From: an uncultured Flavobacteriales bacterium | GTDB taxonomy: Bacteria > Bacteroidota > Bacteroidia > Flavobacteriales_F > PHOS-HE28 | DNA length: 36,275 bases | Direction: 5' to 3' | Assembly (NCBI GenBank): GCA_937873385.1 | Contig: CALMYC010000323.1 | Coordinates: forward strand, 1-36,275 | Shown: piece after piece, positions 23,240 through 32,000 of the stretch | Position numbering within the stretch: the stretch's first letter is position 1 | How the letters are laid out: every line of letters begins with the position of its first letter | Notes under the pieces: generated by a model | What the model saw: the letters and a program-made list of their open reading frames with translations, nothing else | Told to the model about the DNA's origin: nothing | The model's database searches: none | Translations under genes and position numbers: made by a program

Positions 23240-24889
23240 TCAGGTCTGAAGAACCCCCATATTGAACACCCTCTCCGCCGGTGCCTGCTGTGCAGCCTCA
23301 ATCCCCAAACTCACCCAAGTCCGTGTTTCCAACGGGTCGATGATCGCATCCAGCCACAGCCGTGCCGCCGCGTAGTACGGGCTGATGGTCTCCTCGTACT
23401 TGCTGCGGATCTTGTTCAGCAGTTCGGCCTCCTTCTCCGGGGTGATCGTCACCCCGGCCCCCGAGCCGGGGTCGCCTTTGGCCTTCAGCCCCGCCACTTC
23501 GATCTGCAGCATCACCTTGCTGGCCTGCTCGCCGCCCATCACGGCCACCTGCGCGCTGGGCCAGCCCACGATCAGGCGCGGGTCGTAGGCCTTGCCGCAC
23601 ATGGCGTAGTTGCCAGCGCCGTAACTGTTGCCGATGATGATGGTGAACTTGGGCACCACGCTGTTGGCCACTGCGTTCACCATTTTCGCGCCATCCTTGA
23701 TGATGCCGCCCTGTTCGCTGCGGCTGCCCACCATGAAGCCGGTGACGTCCTGCAGGAACACCAGCGGTATGTTCTTCTGGTTGCAGTTGGCGATGAAGCG
23801 CGTGGCCTTGTCGGCGCTGTCGCTGTAGATCACGCCGCCGAACTGCATCTCGCCCTTCTTGCTCTTCACCACTTTGCGCTGGTTGGCCACGATGCCCACG
23901 GCCCAGCCGTCGATGCGGGCGTAGGCGGTGAGGATGCTCTGGCCGTAGCCCTGTTTGTACTCGGTGAAGTCGCTGTCGTCCACCAAGCGCGCGACTACCT
24001 CGCGCATGTCGTAGGGCTTGGCACGGTCGGTGGGGATCAGCCCGTACAGTTCCTTGGGATCGGCCTTGGGTGCTTGTGACTTCTCGCGGCTGAAGCCGGC
24101 GTCCTTCGGCTTGCCGAGCTTGTCCATGATGGCGCGGATCTTCTTCAGGCAATCCGCATCGTCCTTGCACTTGTAGTCGGTAACGCCGCTGATCTCGCTG
24201 TGCGTCGTGGCGCCGCCGAGGGTTTCGTTGTCAATGTCCTCGCCGATGGCGGCTTTTACCAGATAGCTGCCCGCGAGGAAGATGCTGCCGGTCTTCTCCA
24301 CGATCAGCGCCTCGTCGCTCATGATGGGCAGGTAGGCGCCACCCGCCACGCAGCTGCCCATGATGGCGGCGATCTGGGTGATGCCCATGGAGCTCATCAC
24401 GGCGTTGTTGCGAAAAATGCGGCCGAAGTGCTCCTTGTCGGGGAAGATCTCGTCCTGCATGGGCAGGAATACGCCGGCGCTATCGACCAGATAAATGATC
24501 GGCAGCCGGTTCTCGATCGCGATCTCCTGCGCGCGCAGGTTCTTCTTGCCCGTCATGGGGAACCAGGCACCGGCCTTCACGGTGGCGTCGTTGGCCACCA
24601 CCATGCATTGGCGCTTGCTCACGTAACCGATCAACACCACCACGCCCGCGCTGGGCGCACCGCCATATTCCTTGTACATGCCTTCAGCGGCGAAGGCGCC
24701 GATCTCGATGCGCGGTGACCCCTTGTCCAGCAGGGCGTCGATGCGCTCGCGGGCGGTCATCTTGCCTTTGGCCTTGTGCTTGGCAATGTGCTTTTCGCCG
24801 CCACCTTGGTGGACCTTGTTCAGGCGCTTGTGCAGCTCGGAAACGGCGAGCTTGTTGTGGTCTTCGTTCTTGTTGAAGTCGAGGTCCAT
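23240..24889 (-). CDS. Acyl-CoA carboxylase beta subunit (carboxyltransferase), methylcrotonyl-CoA type
   Basis: 549 residues, full length. It transfers CO2 from carboxybiotin to an acyl-CoA. The N half has KMTARERIDALLD, the VVANDATVKAGAWFP segment and MGSCVAGGAYLPIMSDE (oxyanion-hole region); the C half has FLQDVTGFMVG, GNSYGAGNYAMCGKAYDPR and VMGGEQASKVM. Overall pattern and size are closest to 3-methylcrotonyl-CoA carboxylase beta, but propionyl- or another acyl-CoA as substrate is possible. No biotin-carboxylase alpha partner is in the window. Its last 57 and 22 codons recur, diverged, at 19850-20023 and 20556-20624. The 189 nt upstream contain GATCGGAT-type repeats but no recognisable promoter. 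Confidence 0.92.
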   Translation of the reverse strand: MDLDFNKNEDHNKLAVSELHKRLNKVHQGGGEKHIAKHKAKGKMTARERIDALLDKGSPRIEIGAFAAEGMYKEYGGAPSAGVVVLIGYVSKRQCMVVANDATVKAGAWFPMTGKKNLRAQEIAIENRLPIIYLVDSAGVFLPMQDEIFPDKEHFGRIFRNNAVMSSMGITQIAAIMGSCVAGGAYLPIMSDEALIVEKTGSIFLAGSYLVKAAIGEDIDNETLGGATTHSEISGVTDYKCKDDADCLKKIRAIMDKLGKPKDAGFSREKSQAPKADPKELYGLIPTDRAKPYDMREVVARLVDDSDFTEYKQGYGQSILTAYARIDGWAVGIVANQRKVVKSKKGEMQFGGVIYSDSADKATRFIANCNQKNIPLVFLQDVTGFMVGSRSEQGGIIKDGAKMVNAVANSVVPKFTIIIGNSYGAGNYAMCGKAYDPRLIVGWPSAQVAVMGGEQASKVMLQIEVAGLKAKGDPGSGAGVTITPEKEAELLNKIRSKYEETISPYYAAARLWLDAIIDPLETRTWVSLGIEAAQQAPAERVFNMGVLQT

Positions 24890-25078
24890 GTTCGGTCAGA
24901 TGATCGGATGATCAAGTGGGTGGATGCTGGTCTGTCCACGTGATCGGATATGGCGCGAAGATCGGGCATGGCGTTCGATCATCCCCTCCGCACCGGCCAG
25001 GGAAGGGTGTGGGCGGGAACCCGGTACATGAAGTTTGGCCCACGAAGTGTGCGGGTATGGGCCGCTGGCGCCCGCAGC

Positions 25079-25453
25079 TCAGTTCCGTAGAGCCTGGAGC
25101 ACGATGATGGCCGCGCCCAGCCCGATCTCCAGCCACATCATGGACTTGTGGTAGGTGCCCGGCGATCCCACTTTGGCGATGGACCATGCCCGGCCAAGGC
25201 CTGCGAAGGCCACGACCAGGCCGAGGAAGTAGAGCAGCGTGCTGTGCAGCCCGATGGTGGCCACCACCCAGATGAGCAAAAAGCCCATCGCGAAATAGAT
25301 GCCGCTGGTAAAGCGGAAGAGATTGTCCAACTCCACCGCCGGGGGGTGGTCTTTGGGTAAAAAGGCCATCGCACCTTTGCTCAGCAGGTTGAAGCCGCCC
25401 AGCAGGCAAATGGTGGCAACAAGGCCAAGGATGATCTGCAGTGCAATTGTCAT
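25079..25453 (-). CDS. DUF4345 membrane protein
   Basis: 124 residues with four hydrophobic helices (ALQIILGLVATICLLGGFNL, GIYFAMGFLLIWVVATI, LLYFLGLVVAFAGLGRAWS, MMWLEIGLGAAIIVLQAL). The LDNLFRFTSGIYFAMG segment and overall length fit DUF4345, an uncharacterised inner-membrane family. It begins 49 nt after the cold-shock-domain gene and may be on the same transcript. Confidence 0.8.
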   Translation of the reverse strand: MTIALQIILGLVATICLLGGFNLLSKGAMAFLPKDHPPAVELDNLFRFTSGIYFAMGFLLIWVVATIGLHSTLLYFLGLVVAFAGLGRAWSIAKVGSPGTYHKSMMWLEIGLGAAIIVLQALRN

Positions 25454-25502
25454 TCAACCAAGTCTGCAGCGTTTCCTGCGGGAGTTCCGGGAAAACTGGC
25501 GC

Positions 25503-25937
25503 TTATGCCTTGCGCACGCGGACAGCGTTCATCCCCTTGGGGCCTCTTTCCAGTTCATAGGTCACCTTGTCCCCCTCGCGGACTTCCTCCAACATGCCGC
25601 TGATGTGAACGAAATAGCGGTCACGCCCACCATCCTCATTGATGAAGCCGAAACCCTTTTGCACATCAAAGAAATCAATCCGTCCCTTGTGCACGGGGTC
25701 TACATATTCCTCTTCGCGCCGGGGAATGCCGAGCACGATCTCGGATGCGTCGATCTCCACCCGCTTCGTCGGGTCCGGAGGCGTATCGGTGAGCATTCCG
25801 TTCTCGTCCACATAGGCCATCATGGAGTCCATGCCGCCGGAGCCGGAGGTTGCTTTACGCTCTTCCTTCTTGCGTTGCTTCTCCAGCCTTTTCTGCTGTT
25901 TTTTCTTTTCCTTTTCTCTTTTTTCAAATGTTGCCAT
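25503..25937 (-). CDS. Cold-shock-domain protein with lysine-rich N-terminus
   Basis: 144 residues from ATG 25937. The first 28 residues are a run of Lys/Arg/Glu (EKREKEKKKQQKRLEKQRKK), probably a helical nucleic-acid-binding tail. A linker with MAYVDENGMLTDTPPDP follows. The C-terminal cold-shock domain (about 85-144) shows GRIDFFDVQKGFGFINEDGG (RNP1-like) and YFVHISGML (RNP2-like), then VTYELERGPKGMNAVRV. This domain order is common in Bacteroidota. It likely binds RNA or single-stranded DNA. A possible -7 box lies 60 nt upstream, leaving a leader of about 55 nt. Confidence 0.88.
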   Translation of the reverse strand: MATFEKREKEKKKQQKRLEKQRKKEERKATSGSGGMDSMMAYVDENGMLTDTPPDPTKRVEIDASEIVLGIPRREEEYVDPVHKGRIDFFDVQKGFGFINEDGGRDRYFVHISGMLEEVREGDKVTYELERGPKGMNAVRVRKA

Positions 25938-25997
25938 GTGCATTCCTGCCGGGTTGGGCCACCGTTGATTGCAATAACGGTGGTGTGGACAGGTTCG

Positions 25998-26005
25998 CGA
26001 AGATA
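25998..26005 (-). promoter_or_regulatory. -7-like box TATCTTCG upstream of the cold-shock-domain gene
   Basis: Seven of eight positions match TAnnTTTG; it would leave a leader of about 55 nt, longer than for other genes here. No clear -33 element. Confidence 0.3.
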
Positions 26006-26127
26006 CGCACGGGGAAGGTGGGTTCCATGGTTCCGTACTGGTCCGTCCGTCCAGGGGCCGCGTTTCCCCGCACGGGGGTGCTCCTGAATTTACAGGCATC
26101 GCCGGGGATCCCGGCTTGGTCATCAAC

Positions 26128-26159
26128 GATGAAAGCCCCCGGGAACAGGGGCTTTCATC
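26128..26159 (-). terminator. Hairpin terminator after the 174-bp-repeat T9SS gene
   Basis: GATGAAAGCCCC (26128-26139) pairs perfectly with GGGGCTTTCATC (26148-26159) around an 8-nt loop, 28 nt beyond the T9SS gene stop. Confidence 0.8.
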
Positions 26160-26186
26160 CTTGTGGCCATGAATGACGCCGGGGGC

Positions 26187-28741
26187 CTACCGGACGATGT
26201 TCAATCGTTTTACGAGCCTGGTGCCGTTCGCGGTGATGTTCACGGTGTACATGCCTGCGGCAAGATCACCGGGCAATTGCAGTGTCGTGCTGAAGCGGTC
26301 CCCGTTGTTGGCGAAGGCATGCGCCCACACCTGTTCGCCGTTCAGGCCCACAACGTCCACACTGATGTACTGTTGTCCGTCCCCAAGGCCGCCCAGGTCA
26401 AGGCGCACTTGCCCATCGCGCACGGGGTTCGGCCACAGGGTGGCCTCACAGGCAGCGGTCTGCACCATGCTGGCGAAGTTTTCCGGATTGTTGATGGTGA
26501 TGGTGCAGCTGCTGGGGCAGAAACCACTGTACACGCCTCCCAGTTTCACGTTGATCTCCACGTTGTACGTGGAACCGTTCATCAGGGGCGGGGCGACATT
26601 GTTGTTCCAAGTGAGTTGCAGGATGTAGGTGCCGCGCACGAAAGTTTGGTCATACCCCTCACTGATGTTGAAGATCCGGAACTGGTATTCGGAAGCTCCC
26701 GGCACCGGTGTGGCGTAAATGAAGCTGTTGTTGGTAACCGGGTTGAACGTCCGCGTTTCATTGCAGCTATGTCCGTATGCAGGGGCTTCGATCAATCCGC
26801 TGCACGGCACCGTGGGCGCAAGGCCTGTCTCACAGCCGCTTCCCCAGTGCGCACCGGCCATTGGCCCTGCCACGTTTGTGCGCACCCTGGCGAAGTAGTG
26901 CACACCGGGTACAAGCGGGTTGCTCACCATGTCCCAGAAGTGCACGTAATTGGTGGTGCGAACGATGCGGCGGATGAAGCCCGCATCCGGGTCGCTGAAC
27001 TCGAACTGGTATTGCGTGGCACCGGTCACCTTGTTGGAGTACACCTTGTTGCCGGGCAGGTTGTTGAAGATGCCGCATTCGTTGGCTGCGATATTTGCCG
27101 TGCCCAAGGGCAGGCTGAAGCTGTGTGCGGTTCCGTAGCCTGGGCTGGCCGGGCTTGCAGCGGGTGATTGGCTGCCGCTTGCAAAGGCGTCGCGCAGGAT
27201 CAATTTGCCCGTGGTCGTTCGCAGTTCCCAGCCACCGTTGGTGATGCCGTCCCCAAAGCTGTCCAACAATTTGAACCCATAAAAGGCATTGCTTGGAAAG
27301 GCCTCAAGGCACACCGTGGCGGAGTTCACGGCATTGGCCACGGTGGGCGCTCCTGAAGCAAGGAGCGACAGGCTGCCGTCACGGATCTCCCAGCTCAACT
27401 GGCCGGGGTTTGCATCAGCGGTGACGTTCACCACCACTTGGTTGCCGCAGCCCAGTTTCACCACCCAGGCATCGCCACCGCCATGGTTGCCCGTCACATC
27501 GCCATTGTTGGATGCGGCACTGCCCGCCACTGCGTAATAACCATCACTGGTCAGGTCCAACGCGTAGATCCCGTCAGCTGCAGTTCCCCCCATGCACTTT
27601 TGCCATTGCACCGCACCCGTGCTGCCCAGGTTCACCAACCAGGCATCATCGTTCCCGTGGTTGCCGGCCACATCACCATCGTTGGACTTGGTGGTGCCCG
27701 AGAGGGCATACCCGCCTCCTGACAGTTGCCGGATGTAGTACGCGGCATCATTGGCGGTGCCGCCGAGGCATTTTTGCCAGGTCAGATTGCCGGTGTTGTC
27801 GAGCTTTACCACCCAGGCATCCTGCGCCCCGTGCTTGCCGCTCACATCCCCATTGTTGGAAGCGGTTATCCCGGCCATGACATATCCGCCGTCGGAGGTT
27901 TGTTCCGCTGAATAGGCAAAATCGGAGGCCGTGCCTCCCAGGCATTTTTGCCACTGGAGTGCACCGGTGTTGTCCAACTTCACCATCCATGCCTCATCGC
28001 TGCCGTGGTTGCCGCTCACGTTCCCGTCGTTGATTGGGTATTGGCGGCAACGATGCACCCGCCGTCGGTGGTCTGCCGGATCGAATAGCCGTAGTCGGCC
28101 ACCGTACCCCCGATGCACTTCTGCCATTGTATGGTGCCGGTGTTTCCCAGCTTGACCACCCAGCCGTCGTAGGTGCCGTGGTTGCCGCTTACGCCCCCGT
28201 TCGTGGACCCCGTGTAGCCGGTCACCACATAACCGCCATCACTGGTCTGCACAACGGAGTAGAGTTCATCGTACCCCGAACCGCCGAGGCACTTCTGCCA
28301 CTGGATCGTTCCCGTGTTGTCCAGCTTCGCCAGCCAGCCATCGCGCGAGCCATGGTACCCGCTCACGTCGCCGTTGTTGGAGCCGGTGTAGCCCGCAACG
28401 ATGTATCCGCCGTCGGCCGTTTGGCGCACGTCGTAACCCCTGTCATCCCCCGTGCCGCCCAATGCTTTCTGCCATTGCACAGCACCGGAGGACCCCAGCT
28501 TTACCAGCCAAACATCCTGCAGGCCGTGGTTCCCGCTTGCATCGCCGTTGTTGGATGATGTGGTGCCGGCCACCACATAGCCGCCATCCGAGGTCTGCCG
28601 CACGGCGTTGGCGTTATCGGCAGCTGTGCCGCCAAGGCTTTTCTGCCATTGGATGCGCGGTTGGCCTTGCATGACCGGAACCAAGGAAAGTGCAATGGCC
28701 ATGCTGGCCATGCGGAACGCGGATGAATGTGTGCGTGTCAT
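26187..28741 (-). pseudogene. T9SS repeat protein, frameshifted by a 1-nt loss at about 28032
   Basis: ATG 28739-28741 starts a signal peptide (MASMAIALSLVPVMQGQ). Seven units of 58 residues follow, each with the pattern QWQKxLGG, QTxDGGYxVAG, SNNGDVSGNHG and DxWxVKL, probably beta-propeller blades. The frame shifts within unit 4: one frame ends ANTQSTTGT-stop, the other continues NDGNVSGNHGS; restoring one C (TCAAC to TCCAAC) rejoins them as QSNDGNVSG. After the repeats come a DANPGQLSWEI domain, a region with VYSNKVTGATQYQFEFSDPD, and a T9SS type A sorting domain (LWPNPVRDGQVRLDLG). The intact protein would have about 850 residues. Likely secreted by type IX secretion; no activity assigned. 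Confidence 0.82.
27430..28655 (-). repeat. Seven tandem 174-bp coding repeats
   Basis: The WQK marker (TTCTGCCA/TTTTGCCA on the plus strand) occurs at 28641, 28467, 28293, 28119, 27946, 27772 and 27598. All spacings are 174 nt except 28119 to 27946, which is 173 nt and is the unit that carries the frameshift. Confidence 0.92.
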
Positions 28742-28788
28742 TGGTCGGGTGGGTTTGTGGCCGATGCCGGAAGATGCTGATTGTAATG

Positions 28789-28796
28789 CAAAACTA
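28789..28796 (-). promoter_or_regulatory. -7 box TAGTTTTG for the T9SS repeat gene
   Basis: A perfect TAnnTTTG match on the minus strand, giving a leader of about 42 nt before ATG 28741. No perfect -33 TTG. Confidence 0.5.
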
Positions 28797-28942
28797 TTCA
28801 CCCGGACCGAAACGCCATTGCGGGATACAGCCGAATTTGTCAACGTTGGAAGGGGAGCGGGAATACCTGTTCACAAAAGGATAACACCATCGGGACCAGG
28901 CTTGTCCACGGCCCGTTTCCAGGGGTTGGGGCGAAACAATGA

Positions 28943-28966
28943 AAGCCCCCCGATATCGGGGGGCTT
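28943..28966 (-). terminator. Palindromic terminator after the 29028 T9SS gene
   Basis: AAGCCCCCCGAT followed by its exact reverse complement ATCGGGGGGCTT, a 24-nt perfect palindrome 61 nt beyond the stop codon. Like 26128-26159, it has GAAAGCCCC at its left edge. Confidence 0.75.
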
Positions 28967-29027
28967 GCACAAGGACTTCAAGTTTTCTTCAGGGCCGCCC
29001 AATGCGGTGCCCTGCTGCCGAAGGGGC

Positions 29028-32000
29028 TTACTTCATGACGCTCAACCGCTGCACGGTCTTCACGCCGTTCACCGTGATGTTCACCATGTACACGCCGCTG
29101 GCGATGCCGGAAGGCAGTTGCAGGATGGTGGTGAAGCGATCGCCGCTGTTGCCGTACGTTTTGGCAAACGCCTGCTTCCCGTAGATGTCCTGCACATCAA
29201 CCGTGATCTGCTGCTGCGCATCCTTCAGGTTGCCGATGTTCAGGTTCACCTGTCCGTCGCGCACCGGGTTGGGCCACAGGGTGGCTTCCCCGAACGAGGT
29301 CTGCGCCATCCGGCCTCCCAGCACGGGCCCGGTGTTGTCGATGGTGATGGTGCAGGTGTTGCCGCAGAAGCCGCTGTACACCCCGTTCACCTTCACGTTC
29401 ACCTGCACATCGTAGGTGGACTGGTTCATCAGGGGCGGAGCCACGGTGCCGGTCCACTTCAGTTGCAGGATGTACGTGCTGCGCGTGAAGGTCTGGTCGT
29501 AGCCCTCGCCGGTGTTGAAGATGCGGAACTGGTACTCGGTGGCGCCCACCACGGGCTTCGCGTAGATGAAGCTGTTGTTGGTGTTGAAGCTGCGCGTTTC
29601 GTTGCAGCTGTGCCCGTAGGCCGGTGCCGCGATCAGCTGCGAGCAACTGACCACCTGCGCCACGCCCAGGCCCATCTCGCAGCCGCTGCCCCAGTGGGCG
29701 CTGGCCACGGGGCCCGCCACGTTGCTGCGCACGCGGGCGAAGTACTTCACGCCCGGGGTGAGCGGGTTGCTCACCATTTGGCTGAAGATCACATAGTTCG
29801 TGCTCACGGCGATGCGGCGGATGAAGCCCGCGTCAGGGTCGCTGAACTCGAACTGGTACTGGGTGGCCCCGGTGACCTTGTTGCTGTACACCTTGTTGCC
29901 GAGCGCGTTGTTGAAGATGCCGCACTCGGTGGGGGCGATGTTGGCCGGGCCCGGTGGCAGGCAGAAGCTGTGGCTGCTGCCGTAGCCGGGCGAGGCAGGG
30001 ATGAAGGAAGGCGAGCTGTATCCTGTTGCAAAATCATCGCCCAGCAGCAACTTGCCGTCCGTGGTGCGCAATTGCCAGTTGCCCACCCCGCTGAGCCCAT
30101 CGCCATAGCTGTCGTAGAGGTGGAAGCCGTAACAGGCGCTTACCGGGGCATTCCCGATGCAGACCGTTTCGGTGACCAATGTGTTGTCCTGGCCGGTGTA
30201 CGGTCCGCCCGTGGCAATTGAAACGTTGTTCTCATCCAGCACTTCCCACGAGGTTTGTCCGCCGTTGGCATCGGTGTGGATCGCCACAACGAAAGAGTTG
30301 CCGGCGCAGGCCAAGGTGGTCACGGACATGGTGTTGGAATTTTCCGAGGTGCACAATGCGCCTTCCGCACGCACCCGGTAGTAGTAGGTGGTGCCGGTGT
30401 TCAATCCCGTCACGTTCCCGGAGGTGCCTGCAACAGCCAGGTCCTCATAGCCGGGCACAAAGCTGGGCGTGAACTGCTGGTCCCTTGTGAAGGTGAGGTT
30501 GTCAATGACCGGCCGTGCGGCGGTATTGTTCTCCACGCGGATCTTCACGGCCCCGGTGATGGGGGTGAACGTTTGGTTGAAAACGGATGCGGTGGCGGAA
30601 TAGGCGATGGTGCCAATGGTGGTGCTCGTGCTGAACCCGGTGCCGGAAAGCACTTTTACCGTAAGTACGCCACCACTGCCTGAGAACACTTGAAGAACAT
30701 CGAATTGGATTGCCTTCAGGCCACCGGTGATGACATCGGACTCCAGGTATGCACCGGCTTCGTTTTTCAGGCAGATGGCATCATCCCCCGGGTTCACGAA
30801 CTGGTCCGTGCGTGTTTTGTATGCGGTCCAGTCAATGCCGTCAACACCGGTCCAGCTGCGCGTGAGGTACTGGCCGGGGTTGCCGCCACCCACGCTTGTA
30901 AACGTTTCCGTGACCGGCGTGCCGGGCATGAAGCTGCCGAAGGTGGCGCTGGTGCTTACGTCCAAACGGTACCCAAGGGCACCGGGCACGGCATCCCAGT
31001 TGGCGGTGAACCCGCTTTGCTGGATGCCGGATGCCGCTGTTGCCACGGGAGAACCGATGACATCGGTCGTGAAGGTGGCCTCAGTGCCATATGCCGTGCC
31101 GCCGCTGTTGGTGCCGTATGCGACAAAGTAGTAGGCAGTGCATGCGTTGAGGCCGGTCAGCACGCTGGAGAAGCTCCCGCTGTTTTCGTTGGTGCTGGGC
31201 ACCTGTGTGCCGGTTCCGGGCGTGAAGTTCTGCGTGGTGCTGTACTCAATGCCGTAAGCGGTCTCAGCGGAACACCCGATCGCGTCGATGGTGCCTGCCG
31301 CCTCGGCCTGGTCCATGCCGATGTTGGATGATCCGCCCGTGCTCAAGGAAGCCATGGTGTTGACCCCGCTGCCCGTGACGGCGGCGTCAATGGAGGGGGC
31401 GCCACCTCCGCCCACAGGGATGTTGCCGCCGTATGATTGCTCAAGAACGGGATTGAACTTCACCCAAATTTCCTGCGTGAAGGAGCCTCCGGGTTGGCTG
31501 ATCGCCAATGAGGCGGCATACGTTCCCGGTTCCGCCGTGCTGAACGTGAATCCGTCCAAGGGTCCCACCGTCACGTCCGCCGCGGTGAGGTTGATCCCGT
31601 TGACAGTAAAGGACTGCGCTGCACTTTCGGCGTTCAGGCAAACATCGCCAAAATCGTTCAGGCTGGTGGCCCAGAGCGCAGGGTTGATGCCTGCCAAGGT
31701 CGTGGTGGTGACTACATTGCTGTTTTCCCCGGTAGAACACCCGCCGGTGGAGCGCACGCGGTAGTAATAGGTGGTCAACGGGCTAAGCCCCGATACCAGT
31801 TGCGAAGTGCCGGCCACGGCAAGGTCTTCATAGCCGGGCACAAAATCCGGGGTTCCGCTGGCGTAGTCCACGCTGAAGTCATCGAAGGACAAATTGCCAC
31901 TGACCTTCGTGTAGGTGAACCGGAACTGTACAAAGCCGTCGTTCTGGTTCAACGCGTACGTCTGGGTGCCCACTGCGTTGTTGGCGATGCCTGTGAGTGA

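Noticed and set aside
27430-28655. Regular repeats that might be a CRISPR array
   Set aside because: The period is 174 nt, the repeats are coding and diverged at codon level, and there are no unique spacers or cas genes.
28608-30221. A 537-codon plus-strand open frame across two T9SS genes
   Set aside because: It spans a terminator and a promoter and mirrors two real coding regions.
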